From assembly GCA_021204025.1 (NCBI GenBank), contig JAJQAC010000015.1:1-64000 (forward strand): DNA of 64,000 nucleotides, written 5' to 3'. Made by a program: the position numbers and the translations under genes. This document shows positions 55,377-64,000 of the stretch, piece by piece (positions within the stretch are counted from its first letter, which is position 1; every line of letters begins with the position of its first letter). The notes below the pieces were generated by a model. The model was not told where the DNA came from, ran no database searches, and worked only from the letters and a program-made list of their open reading frames with translations. This DNA comes from Clostridiales bacterium (GTDB lineage: Bacteria; Bacillota; Clostridia; Lachnospirales; Lachnospiraceae).

Positions 55377-56597
55377 ATGCAGACGATTCGTGAGATTTAC
55401 AAGACAGGCAAGGGTCCGTCCAGTTCCCACACCATAGGACCGGAACGGGCGGCGAAATTATTTTTAAAGGAACATCCGGAGGCGGAGCGGTTTACCGTGC
55501 AGCTCTTTGGCTCTCTCAGTAAGACAGGGAAGGGTCACGGGACGGACCGGGTGCTGCGCGAAGTACTGGAGCCGACGCCGACAGAGATACTCTTCCGTCC
55601 GGACATGCCGGAGTATGTGACGCATCCCAACACGATGGAGTTTCATGCGTGGAAGGGAGGTGTGGTGACCGGTACGCTGCGGGTTGAGTCGATCGGCGGC
55701 GGGGATATCCATGTTGTGGGGGAAGCGGTGAAAGAAGCGGGGGTCGAGGCATATCCGGAGAATTCTTTTGCCGAGATCGAGCAGCAGTGCCGTCTGTGGA
55801 ACAGTTCCCTCGCGGAATATGTCGAGTTCAATGAAGGGAAAGAGATCTGGCAGTTCCTGGACGAGGTATGGGAAACGATGCAGAACTCCATTCACGAGGG
55901 CCTTGCAGCGGAGGGAATCCTGCCCGGAGGTCTCAATGTCCGGCGTAAGGCGAAGAAACTCTTTGAGAATCCCGCGCCCAACGAGAGACCGCAGGTGACA
56001 GAGGTGCGCTACGTCTCCGCGTATGCCTACGCGGTCTGCGAGCAAAATGCGGATTGCGGCACCATCGTGACCGCGCCTACCTGCGGAGCATGCGGCGTTG
56101 TTCCTGCTGTCGTCTATTACATGCAGGAATCCCATCAACTGCCGAGACAAAAAGTCCTAGAATCGCTGGCGGTGGCGGGTCTCTTTGGCAATCTGATCAA
56201 ACACAACGCATCTATCTCCGGCGCGGAGTGCGGCTGCCAAGCTGAGGTGGGAGCGGCGTGCTCGATGGCGGCCGCGGCGATGGCACATCTGACGGATCTT
56301 GGTACTGACCAGATTCAGCACGCGGCGGAGATCGCGCTCGAGCATCACCTGGGACTGACCTGTGACCCGATCTGCGGCCTGGTACAGATCCCATGTATCG
56401 AGCGGAATGCGGTGGCCGCGATGCGCGCGATGGACGCCTGCAATCTGTCTTACTTCCTGCACGATACCCAGCGGATCTCCTTTGACTTGGTTGTTAAGAC
56501 GATGTACGAGACCGGCATCAGCATGAATCAGCGCTTCCGCGAGACGGCGGAAGGAGGATTGGCCAGGATGTTCAGCCGGCGGAGACCGGCGTTGTGA
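55377..56597 (+). CDS. sdaA: L-serine ammonia-lyase, iron-sulfur type, single chain
   Basis: A 406-residue enzyme converting L-serine to pyruvate and ammonia. The beta domain is N-terminal (IREIYKTGKGPSSSHTIGPERAA, FGSLSKTGKGHGTDRVL) and the alpha domain C-terminal, fused as in E. coli SdaA. Likely 4Fe-4S cysteines are in APTCGACGV, ECGCQAEVG and DPICGLVQIPC. It has its own promoter and follows the AGCS symporter gene. It is complete. Confidence 0.95.
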   Translation: MQTIREIYKTGKGPSSSHTIGPERAAKLFLKEHPEAERFTVQLFGSLSKTGKGHGTDRVLREVLEPTPTEILFRPDMPEYVTHPNTMEFHAWKGGVVTGTLRVESIGGGDIHVVGEAVKEAGVEAYPENSFAEIEQQCRLWNSSLAEYVEFNEGKEIWQFLDEVWETMQNSIHEGLAAEGILPGGLNVRRKAKKLFENPAPNERPQVTEVRYVSAYAYAVCEQNADCGTIVTAPTCGACGVVPAVVYYMQESHQLPRQKVLESLAVAGLFGNLIKHNASISGAECGCQAEVGAACSMAAAAMAHLTDLGTDQIQHAAEIALEHHLGLTCDPICGLVQIPCIERNAVAAMRAMDACNLSYFLHDTQRISFDLVVKTMYETGISMNQRFRETAEGGLARMFSRRRPAL

Positions 56598-56626
56598 GAG
56601 ACGGGGTGGAGCTTTCTGAAAAGTAA

Positions 56627-56655
56627 TTGCATTTTACTTGTAAAAAGAGTATAAT
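56627..56655 (+). promoter_or_regulatory. Orphan promoter left of the insertion element
   Basis: TTGCAT (56627-56632), 17-bp spacer and consensus TATAAT (56650-56655). No gene follows before the insertion element at 56928. Without the insertion it would read toward the gene at 58701 with a leader of about 290 nt. The AT-rich 56660-56914 has no coding sequence I can support. Confidence 0.5.
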
Positions 56656-56914
56656 CCAAGAAAGATAACAAAAATATTTAATCGACAGATGGAAAGCAAA
56701 TCTAAAAAGGATTCTGATGTTCTAGTCTTGATTCTCTATCCCACTGACAGCTGTGCTAATTTGTTTTGACTGTCCTGTTAATCCATCAATGAAAATCAGA
56801 TAAATCATTAGAAATTATAGGGCTTAATAAAAACAAAAAATAGAGAATATTAATTTGATAATTCGAGGTCAGAAGATGTCTTTAGGCATTATAAGACAAC
56901 AAGGAATGATGCGG

Positions 56915-56927
56915 AAAACAGTCTTAT
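56915..56927 (+). repeat. Left target-site duplication of insertion element
   Basis: AAAACAGTCTTAT, identical to 58668-58680 on the other side of the element. Confidence 0.75.
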
Positions 56928-58667
56928 TAGGTAATTGCGAAACGAGTTCGCAATCTTGATTCAAATGCGGACGAAATCCTGCGAAGCAGGATTTCCAGGA
57001 TCCAAAAGCGATCCGGCCAATTTTAGGCGCACTTTCATAAGGCTATACGAACGATGAAGTTGGTAAGTCCTATGCGATCAGTGGTTTCAGGCCCGTGGGA
57101 TATGGATGCTGATGGATTTTGTCTGCTGCAACAACGGTCAGAAGTTGTGTGATTCCAGCCAGAAGCAGATCGGCATGAGTTGTCTTTTCATTCATGGTCT
57201 TACGGTTGGCAACACAAAAACTGTCCTTAAAGTGGTTGATGGATTTTTCAACATTCACCCGGATTTTATAGGTCTCTTCCCATTCACTGGAGCCACGCTC
57301 CACACCAGGATAAGCGCGGAGATTTTTCTCCGGGTAAATATCAATCATCCTTCCGGAGGGAGACGGGGTGCACGGGTGGTCGCAGTGGCATATACGGTGG
57401 TTGGTTTTGTCAGAGGAATGATATTCCTATTTCATCTTCGGACAAGACGAATTTCATGCTGGGAAGATGGCTCCTGAGATGGGATTTGCTGCCCTCACGC
57501 TTCATGGGAAGGGAAGGGTTATGGGGACAGCAGGAGATCCCGTTTTCATTCAGAGTATAGCCATTGCTGTCGAAAGTGAGTTTGGTTTTGAGAGGGATAA
57601 AAGACTTTTGAAACTGGAAGTCTTCGAAAAGCGCTTTATAAATGGCGATGGAATCAAATGCGGCATCTCCAAGAAAAGTTTTCGGGTTGATCAGAGGATG
57701 TTTCTTCAGAAAATCCTTCAGGGTAGACAGGAGCGCTTTCGAATCTGCCAGGGATTTATCCTCATCGGGGAGGACCTGGATTTCTTCCCGACATCAAGTT
57801 CCGGGTGGTTGTCAAGATAATCCTTATTATAGAAATCAAGGGAGCGGACAATGACAAAGCCATTGGTAAGGAAGCCAAACTTATAAGCATAGCAGAAATG
57901 GCCATTGATATACTGCTGCTTAACTTCATGGTTTGCGGCTGCGGACGTGGGCATAGACGCGTAGGCTGCCTTGTAAGGGTCGTAGGAGTCCTGAAAATGA
58001 TGGGATTTTGCATATGTTTTCAGCTGGCGGATGATACGATTTGCGTATTTGGGGTTGTTTTCGGTGACATAGGCTTCAATCCCGGATGTATCGAACAGGA
58101 GCATAGAAGCCAGATTGGCATCTATTTTCTGGCAGACCGGTTCCGTGATGTCAACGAGACGGTCAAATACGGATTGCAAGTCGGATACAAAATCCTGTTT
58201 AAACCGTGTGATTTTGGAGGCGTCAGGAACTTTTGTAAAACCGCAGAATTCTCTCAAATGCCGGGAATAATGGAGGAAAACAAGCAGGAGGAATCCGTGG
58301 GGATGGAAAAGAGGCGCTGGATGATCAGTGCCCAAAGCATGGCCTGCAGGGGGTATTTCCGGTTCCTGCCTGTGGAAGCATAGTAATGTCTGTAAAAAGA
58401 AACCGGGATGATTTCATCAAGGTCAATATGGTTTTCGAGAAGGGATAGAAACTGAGGTTTGTCAGATTCATAAATTTCCTGGCAATCCTCAAAAATATCT
58501 GCCAAAGTGAGTTGCTTTTGTGGTATCATATAAGTACATCTCCTTTTTGGTGGATTGGTTCATAGGTTCCTGACAGTTCTATTGTACCATAAACCATTGA
58601 GGAGATGTTTTATTTTGTAACAAAAAGAATCCCGTATTTATGCGGGTTCTGGCGTTTCGCAAACGCC
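56928..58667. mobile_element. IS1182-like insertion element, decayed
   Basis: About 1.74 kb between 13-bp direct repeats. The ends carry imperfect inverted repeats: left GGTAATTGCGAAACGAGTTCGC and, on the other strand, right GGCGTTTGCGAAACGCCAG, sharing TTGCGAAACG. The only gene is a frameshifted transposase on the minus strand. Part of the left end (56960-57040) holds a GAAATCCTGC/GCAGGATTTC hairpin and no gene. Confidence 0.8.
57069..58529 (-). pseudogene. IS1182-type DDE transposase, frameshifted
   Basis: Pieces in different minus-strand frames join into one transposase of roughly 480 residues. The N-terminus (58529 leftward) is MIPQKQLTLADIFEDCQEIY, then RNRKYPLQAMLWALIIQRLF; a frame change near 58280 leads to FTKVPDASKITRFKQDF and LLFDTSGIEAYV (first catalytic Asp). 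After about 57720 another frame gives HPLINPKTFLGDAAFDS (second Asp) and a third change leads to ERGSSEWEETYKIRVNVEKS (catalytic Glu region) and the end at 57070. At least two or three frameshifts make it inactive. Confidence 0.85.
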
Positions 58668-58680
58668 AAAACAGTCTTAT
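58668..58680 (+). repeat. Right target-site duplication of insertion element
   Basis: AAAACAGTCTTAT, a perfect copy of 56915-56927. It lies 20 bp before the next gene's start codon and directly abuts its ribosome-site region. Confidence 0.75.
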
Positions 58681-58700
58681 AAACGAAAGGAGTGTAGGTA

Positions 58701-59513
58701 ATGTTTAAAAATTCAGAAGTTAGTTTAGATGATATCATAAAAGGTAATGAACCAGAAAAAGAGGCTGGTGGATTAGAAGAAAGTGATTACGAATTGGAAA
58801 AAGAGGTTGATGGATCAGAAGAAAGTGATTACGAACCAGAGGAAGAAGTTTATTTTGCATTTATTGATGTATTAGGATTTAAAAAGACGTTTGATGATAT
58901 TCGTTTATCAGATAAAAACGATGAGGTGAATAAATTTAAAGATATATTTAAATACTATTTTGATTTGATGGGAGAAGCAAAATTTATGGAGGGAGGTGGC
59001 AGAGAATGGTGCTATGCTGGCCAAACATCTGATAGTCTGTATTTTTACACAAGAAGACCAGATTTTTTGTTGTAATTTATGAAGATTTTTTCTCATTTTA
59101 ATTTATATGCAATGTCTAAAAATGTATTTTTTCGTGGTGGAATAGCAAAAGGAAATTTGTATAGAAAAGCAAAGTATCAATTCTATGGAAATAGTGTTAT
59201 ATATGCATATTTGATGGAAAGTGAAATTTCAAAATATCCAATTATTGTTATAGACGAGAATACGCATACAGATATGAAGGGATTGAAGGAATATGAATCA
59301 ATGGTAAATGATAAAAACGAACGACATTACATAAAACCATTTGAATTCTTGAATAAGCCAGTACGTTTAGATTTGGAACACCCAAAAGAAATAGATAAAG
59401 ATGCAATTAAAGAAAATATAGAGAAGAATAAAAGATTGTTCGAGTATGATGCGAAGAATTATGAAAAATATGTATTTTTGCAAAAAGAACTTAAATCTGT
59501 TGATAATAGTTAG
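58701..59513 (+). pseudogene. Nucleotidyl-cyclase-like protein split by an in-frame stop
   Basis: Two segments (58701-59075 and 59079-59513) are in the same frame, separated by one TAA at codon 125, so together they form a 270-residue protein. After an acidic repeat tail (16-50) comes FAFIDVLGFKK with Asp56, QTSDSLYFY with Asp111, FFRGGIAKGNLY (Arg145) and YGNSVIYAYLMES. These parallel class III nucleotidyl cyclase blocks (FADIxGFT, GD, RxGIHxG, GxxVNxAxRMES), but the catalytic Asn and Arg of the last block are replaced. The stop would arise from CAA to TAA. AAAGGAGTG precedes ATG 58701. It lies 29 bp before the GHKL gene. Function is unknown; it may be inactive or read through. Confidence 0.7.
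58749..58850 (+). repeat. 42-bp tandem repeat encoding acidic 14-residue units
   Basis: Units at 58749-58790 and 58791-58832, then a partial third, encode EPEKEAGGLEESDY, ELEKEVDGSEESDY and EPEEEV. They form an acidic, probably disordered tail on the cyclase-like protein. Confidence 0.7.
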
Positions 59514-59542
59514 GTTATGTGAATAGAATAGGAGAAAAAGAA

Positions 59543-61063
59543 ATGGTAAATAAGAAAGATAATAAAGTTGGGGCAGGTATATTGAATATTATAACAGAAT
59601 CCTTATATGATAATCCTATAGTTGTTTTTCGTGAATATGTACAAAATTCTATGGATTCATTATTGAAGAGTAAAATTGGTACAGAAGAGGGAGAGATCAG
59701 GATATGGAGCGAGGACAGTGATCTCTTCTTTCTGGATAATGGAGAAGGAATAAAGCCAGAAAATTTTAAAGATGAAATGATAAAAATAGGAGCATCTACC
59801 AAAAAAAGGCAAAAAGATATTGGTTACAAAGGCATCGGGAGATTATCAGGGGTACCATATTGTCAGAAACTTTGGTTTCTAAATATATATGATTATGCAC
59901 ATATGAAGGCACAGATATATAAGATTGACAGTGAAGAATACAATAGAATAAAAAATGAGGAGGACTCTTCAGAATTAAGTTTTGAAGCGTTAATGGATAG
60001 AATAGGTTCCTATGAAGAGATAGAAAATATTGATGACGATATCGTTATATATCAGAAATTACAGGGACACAATGATATATTGAAAAAAAGTAATTCTGGA
60101 TTTATGGTTTTTCTGGAAAACATATCATTGGTATTAAATAATACGATCAAAGAAAAAAATTTTTTGGATGAGTTAGGATGGCTTTTACCGGTAGATTTTC
60201 AGGAGGATTTGTATAAATATGAGGAGGAACTCTTTAATGAATTGACTCAAAGACAGTCTGATAAAGAAGCATTGGATCATAAACAAGATGAAGAAACAGT
60301 ACCGGTTCGATTCTGCAAGATATATTATAACAATAATCAGATTTTCAGGCCAATTCAGGAAGGCATGCTCCGGGATTACGTTGGTAAAATTAATTTTATT
60401 TCGGATAATGATAATAAATTTAAATACGCAGTGGGATTTCATACCTTTAAACTTAATAAAATAGCTATCGATAAAAAGAATCCTTTTTCCGGTATAAGAA
60501 TATATATCGATAACATGTTGTTATGTGATGAAAATGAATTATTACAGAGTTTGGATCATTATGGAATGCTTGCACATACGCTCAATGGGCAACTGCAGTC
60601 TGTAAGAGGAATTGGAGCAATGATATATATTACAGACAAGGTAAATATTTCAGCCAATGCCAGGAGAACATTTATAGAGGTTACGGATAATGATTCGCTG
60701 GAGTTTTTAAGGATGTTAGCAGAATTTGTTAATATCATTTATGATGCAAGATATGCGTTATCGAATTATATGTCGGCAAGAGGCAAATTACCGGCAGGTG
60801 ATAATCGATTATCAGAGTTAGAAACAAAAGCACTTAAAGATGTGAGAAAACTTGCTAATGGGGATGTGGAACTGAAAGTAGATGAGGACGCTGTAAGTGA
60901 GTTTAGCAATATGACAAAAAGCGATAAAAAGAAAGTGATAAAAGGAGCAATTTCGAAAAAATTAGATTTGAAATTAAAGGAATATTTAAAAGAATTGGAG
61001 GTGTTTGAACCAGAAAATGCGTACCAGCAATTTCTGGTTTGGCTAAATAAAAAACATGTATGA
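59543..61063 (+). CDS. GHKL (HSP90/MORC-like) ATPase
   Basis: A 506-residue protein with an N-terminal Bergerat ATP-binding fold: FREYVQNSMDSLL (Glu31, Asn35, Asp38 as in HSP90), FLDNGEGI (Asp65), then GASTKKRQKDIGYKGIGRLSG. A second, S5-like middle domain contains VRGIGAMIYITDKVNISANARRTFIEV, and the C-terminus is Lys-rich and helical. ATG 59543 has AGGAG upstream. It follows the cyclase-like gene by 29 bp and is probably cotranscribed. GHKL ATPases of this sort occur in bacterial defence loci. A defence role here is inference. Confidence 0.82.
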   Translation: MVNKKDNKVGAGILNIITESLYDNPIVVFREYVQNSMDSLLKSKIGTEEGEIRIWSEDSDLFFLDNGEGIKPENFKDEMIKIGASTKKRQKDIGYKGIGRLSGVPYCQKLWFLNIYDYAHMKAQIYKIDSEEYNRIKNEEDSSELSFEALMDRIGSYEEIENIDDDIVIYQKLQGHNDILKKSNSGFMVFLENISLVLNNTIKEKNFLDELGWLLPVDFQEDLYKYEEELFNELTQRQSDKEALDHKQDEETVPVRFCKIYYNNNQIFRPIQEGMLRDYVGKINFISDNDNKFKYAVGFHTFKLNKIAIDKKNPFSGIRIYIDNMLLCDENELLQSLDHYGMLAHTLNGQLQSVRGIGAMIYITDKVNISANARRTFIEVTDNDSLEFLRMLAEFVNIIYDARYALSNYMSARGKLPAGDNRLSELETKALKDVRKLANGDVELKVDEDAVSEFSNMTKSDKKKVIKGAISKKLDLKLKEYLKELEVFEPENAYQQFLVWLNKKHV

Positions 61064-61081
61064 ATGGAGACTATGAAAAAA

Positions 61082-61130
61082 GTCTTCTGCAGACTCCCGG
61101 TATTTACCGGGGGTCTGCAGAAGACAAAAG
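61082..61130 (-). terminator. Strong hairpin between convergent genes
   Basis: GTCTTCTGCAGAC and GTCTGCAGAAGAC pair perfectly, with TCCCGG/CCGGGG continuing the stem to about 19 bp. On the minus strand six T residues follow, so it terminates the radical SAM transcript and may also block the GHKL transcript. Confidence 0.8.
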
Positions 61131-61157
61131 TTGGAGATTGGTAAAGATCTCTCACAT

Positions 61158-63035
61158 TCAAACCTGAGGGTCAATGGATTTATTCTTTATCGCTTGTGCC
61201 TCGGCCTCTTCGCGTGTAATGCAATAGAAACGAAGAACATCTTTAATATCGGAGGAGTATTGAGATAAATCAAGTGTTTTAAATTGGTTCAATGAAATAA
61301 TATCCTGGACTAATTTTAGCTTTCTCTGAGGTAAATTCCAGAAAAGATTTTCCCATTCTTTTGCAAGGTTTTCCTTAAATTGGAAACGATAAATAATAAA
61401 TGTCTCCGGCATCCATAATATAGTCCAAAAATGATGTTCGTCTTTGCCAAAAGCCTCATCAAAAAAAGATTTTCCCTTACCAACTTTTCCCTTCGTTGAA
61501 TTTAATACAGCCTGTATTGCTCGAATAAATTTTCTGTTCCAATATTTTCCTATGTAATCTCGATTTTTGAAATATTTCGGATCGTTGATAGGATGATATT
61601 TCATTGGAAAAGAATATATATTAGCTCCCAGTTCGTCACATAGTTCAACATTCAGTTTCATTCTATAGTACAAATGCTCTGGCTTGTCTAAATAATTATA
61701 TAACATATAATTAGATAGATTCGTTATGCCACTTTTCACTGCAGTACGAACAGCCTGTTCATAAATATCCCGTTGCTCCCAATGGTCAAATGCAATCCGA
61801 AGCGGTTCTATATTAATTTCTGAAAGTTTCTTCATATTCTGGTCATTGACAAGCCTCGCATCAATACCCTGATTAAAATCTATGATACGTTTTACCGGAC
61901 GATTATGTTTAAAATACTGTTTATAAAGTGGTGCCACATAGTCGTTCAGTGAAAGAATTTCTTCTTTAGTAGCTGTCTCATGATGCAGACAATTGTTTTC
62001 TTCCAGTTTGAGGTAAAATTCTGCTTTTTTTTCCGGAGGAAGTTTATCCATCAATGCTTTAAAAAGAGAAATAGCTTTCCGGATGTAAGCTCTGTCATTA
62101 TATCCGTCCTTCAGATTTTGCATTGTAATAGTATACAAATCAGGAGGTAGATATTTTGCTCCCCTAGCAAAACCGCAATCCTTAATTTCATCGATTATTT
62201 TCTCGTAGCAATGCGACGCGAGTACATTGTTATCGAGCAACAATAAATCTTTTTGCTCCCCGAAACGAGCTTTTGTCACCTCGAGTTGTTGTTTAATGCC
62301 AATGTAATCACAATATTCGGGTTCTAAAGTAGGGACTGCACAGAATGAGCATTTATTGATACAACCTCTCGTCATATAAGCATGATACGCATTACCTGCG
62401 GGATACTTATAGTCAATTTCTTCAAGTATCGAATAGTCCAGAGGTAGATTATCTATGATGGTCGTATCGCCTTCATCTATATCGCCTGGATGATTTAGTA
62501 AACTAACGAACGGATGAATACCCGTTGCTTCATATACCTCGTTGCAAAGAATCGTTGACATGATCCCGCCAACCATAACATCTTCCTGCTTCTTACATAA
62601 CCTTTTAACGAAATTAATCGTGTCAATAGTAATATCCCAATGAAAAGTAAACAAGGTCGTAATGCCTACTTTGTCAAACGGAGGATTTTCAAATATCTCC
62701 TTTTTTTTATAAGCCTTTTGAGCGTCCTTTACCATTTGTAAGATAAATGGATCATTAGTGATATCGTCATAGTTATCAAGGATATCTTTTTTTCCTTTGC
62801 GAATATAGTTCCTTAGTACAATATAATATTTGCGCCAGTTTATATTATCATCAAGAGCCAGAAGATTTTTTAACAAATCTTCCGTAACCAGTTCGGCATG
62901 CAGATCCTTGAGATCTCCTTTGAAAAATCGAACATCATCTTTGTGTTGTCTATAATAGGTCGCTATTTTCATAAGACCCATTGGCGGATATTTGTTATGA
63001 TAATTTGGTTCGACTAAAAGAACCTTTCTGTTCAT
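61158..63035 (-). CDS. Cobalamin-type radical SAM protein
   Basis: A 625-residue protein. The N-terminus VLLVEPNYHNKYPPMGLMKI resembles the B12-binding domain of cobalamin-dependent radical SAM enzymes. The cluster motif is RGCINKCSFC with Cys225, Cys229 and Cys232 (CxxxCxxC), followed by LLLDNNVLAS (beta-strand with ribose contacts). Later GIDARLVNDQNMKKLSEI and LRIAFDH fit the TIM barrel. Its ATG immediately follows the TAA of the next gene (63036), indicating coupling with the GHKL-type protein. No maturation target is visible; the substrate is unknown. It is not viperin-like in length or motif. Confidence 0.85.
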   Translation of the reverse strand: MNRKVLLVEPNYHNKYPPMGLMKIATYYRQHKDDVRFFKGDLKDLHAELVTEDLLKNLLALDDNINWRKYYIVLRNYIRKGKKDILDNYDDITNDPFILQMVKDAQKAYKKKEIFENPPFDKVGITTLFTFHWDITIDTINFVKRLCKKQEDVMVGGIMSTILCNEVYEATGIHPFVSLLNHPGDIDEGDTTIIDNLPLDYSILEEIDYKYPAGNAYHAYMTRGCINKCSFCAVPTLEPEYCDYIGIKQQLEVTKARFGEQKDLLLLDNNVLASHCYEKIIDEIKDCGFARGAKYLPPDLYTITMQNLKDGYNDRAYIRKAISLFKALMDKLPPEKKAEFYLKLEENNCLHHETATKEEILSLNDYVAPLYKQYFKHNRPVKRIIDFNQGIDARLVNDQNMKKLSEINIEPLRIAFDHWEQRDIYEQAVRTAVKSGITNLSNYMLYNYLDKPEHLYYRMKLNVELCDELGANIYSFPMKYHPINDPKYFKNRDYIGKYWNRKFIRAIQAVLNSTKGKVGKGKSFFDEAFGKDEHHFWTILWMPETFIIYRFQFKENLAKEWENLFWNLPQRKLKLVQDIISLNQFKTLDLSQYSSDIKDVLRFYCITREEAEAQAIKNKSIDPQV

Positions 63036-64000
63036 TTATTTGAATTCCCTTTCTATTTCAGATTGTATTTTGGCGGCAATATTCTCCGGAGCCACTTCTT
63101 TTACAATCGTCATAATTCGACTGACCAGTTTTCTCTGCTTTTTGTCAAGTTTTGAGAGGTTGTCAGTGAAATAGTTTGTTTTTTCACCTTCTTTGTTTCC
63201 TGATTTCCTAACCTTGTTCTTTGCTCTTTCAGTTTTTGCTGGAATCTTTTTACTTTCATATTTTTGTTTTATGCGGTCCTGTACCTTCTGAGTCGATGTT
63301 CTTTCACCAATGGTTTCTGATGATGTTTCCGACTTTTCCAGGCGTTTCTCTGCTTTCTCTTTTTCTTTTTCCGCAGCAATCACAGCATCCTTTAAGCTCC
63401 TTTTTTCAGCTTCGTCTATAAAGCCATGAGCTTGTTTTTCAGTCAATGTTGCTACAGCTGAGTCAAATTTTTCAAGACGTCTGTAATCATTTCTGATAAT
63501 ACTTGCATCGTGATATAGCTTATGTAATTTATCGTAGAAAAAACGTCGAAGCTGATCTTCAAAGTCAATACGAGTTCCATTTTCATTAAAATAGTTTCTT
63601 TGTGAATTTGGTATTAAACGTCTGTCAACAGCAAATATTTCACCCACATAATAACTGTTGCCCCGATCCTCTTTGAACAAATCAGCAACTACAGCATTAT
63701 CACCAATTTGTATATTTCCTTGTCGCAATCGTAAACCATACATCGGATTAGGAGATTTTGGAATGGCTTTTTCGAATCGGCACAGGCCATACCACATCCA
63801 GGCAATCAATTGACCATCTTCGCCAAAGAAATCCTTAAATTCCAACTCAAATATGGTGTCATAAATTTTCTTTGAAGAACCGCTTCCTTCATACAGATTT
63901 TTACTATACTCCTTAAAAAGTTCAGCGCCATTAACCCGAATACGGTACTCGTCAATTTTATATCCGACTCGCTCTGCATGTTTATATATCTGGTTTCGTA
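63036..64000 (-). CDS. Second GHKL/HSP90-like protein, 5' part outside window
   Basis: The frame is open to the window edge, giving at least 321 residues (it continues RNQIYKHAERVGYKIDEYRI and further upstream). IWMWYGL-like residues and GLRLRQGNIQIGDN, then YYVGEIFAVDRRLIPNSQRNYF, match the middle domain of the GHKL ATPase at 59543 (GIRIYIDN..., KVNISANARRTF). The C-terminal 150 residues are a charged Lys/Glu coiled coil ending IAAKIQSEIEREFK. The ATP-binding domain would lie to the right of the window. It is translationally coupled to the radical SAM gene (TAAATG). The family call is by comparison within this window and needs the missing N-terminus. Confidence 0.6.
   Translation of the reverse strand, partial: RNQIYKHAERVGYKIDEYRIRVNGAELFKEYSKNLYEGSGSSKKIYDTIFELEFKDFFGEDGQLIAWMWYGLCRFEKAIPKSPNPMYGLRLRQGNIQIGDNAVVADLFKEDRGNSYYVGEIFAVDRRLIPNSQRNYFNENGTRIDFEDQLRRFFYDKLHKLYHDASIIRNDYRRLEKFDSAVATLTEKQAHGFIDEAEKRSLKDAVIAAEKEKEKAEKRLEKSETSSETIGERTSTQKVQDRIKQKYESKKIPAKTERAKNKVRKSGNKEGEKTNYFTDNLSKLDKKQRKLVSRIMTIVKEVAPENIAAKIQSEIEREFK

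Noticed and set aside
57805..58383. 192-residue plus-strand frame within the IS
   Set aside because: Antisense to recognisable transposase segments; it has no family features.
61158..63035. Prokaryotic viperin
   Set aside because: The protein is about twice viperin length, has an N-terminal B12-binding-like region and lacks viperin-type flanking motifs; only the CxxxCxxC pattern is shared.

Overview
The window looks like chromosome from an anaerobic, spore-forming Clostridia, most likely Lachnospiraceae. Supporting signs are a sporulation sigma-G gene, a single-chain iron-sulfur serine dehydratase, ATP synthase c subunits with a sodium-binding signature, HelD- and PcrA-type helicases, choline-binding-repeat proteins and strong AGGAGG ribosome-binding sites. 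Species cannot be named from the sequence alone.

Layout. 1-1.7 kb is the right end of an integrated element, with a Tn916/phage-type tyrosine integrase. 1.7-11.3 kb holds housekeeping and envelope genes: rlmI-like, peptidase S51-like, acyltransferase, TetR, gltX, a PcrA-like helicase, a corrinoid adenosyltransferase, DUF1292 and two choline-binding-repeat proteins. 11.6-18.9 kb is a complete F-type ATP synthase operon. 19-50.2 kb is mixed core genome: DUF3810, LysR/MATE, 2-hydroxyacid dehydrogenase, DAHP synthase, tyrS, a purine permease, HelD, malQ, ABC-F, tRNA-Arg, sigG, EamA, DctA, MATE plus cytidylate kinase, a two-component system plus small alarmone synthetase, KDG kinase, DUF554, BCCT and a secreted metallo-beta-lactamase-fold protein. 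52.6-56.6 kb is again core-like: zinc phospholipase C, AGCS symporter and serine dehydratase.

Two AT-rich accessory stretches interrupt this. At 50.4-52.6 kb an XRE regulator, an AAA ATPase and a TOPRIM protein form a tightly overlapping operon resembling OLD/PARIS-type anti-phage modules; its last gene loses its own 3' end at the junction with the phospholipase gene. From 56.6 kb to the window end lie a decayed IS1182-like element, a nonsense-split protein with nucleotidyl-cyclase-like motifs, an HSP90/MORC-like GHKL ATPase, a cobalamin-type radical SAM protein and a second GHKL-type protein running off the window. This second cluster is the best candidate here for an undescribed conflict or defence system.

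The core region also carries several families of dispersed intergenic palindromes. The largest (five copies, 140-187 bp, all in the same orientation) has a constant core while its outer arms and inner hairpins change sequence and stay complementary. That covariation indicates selection on a folded RNA or DNA structure.
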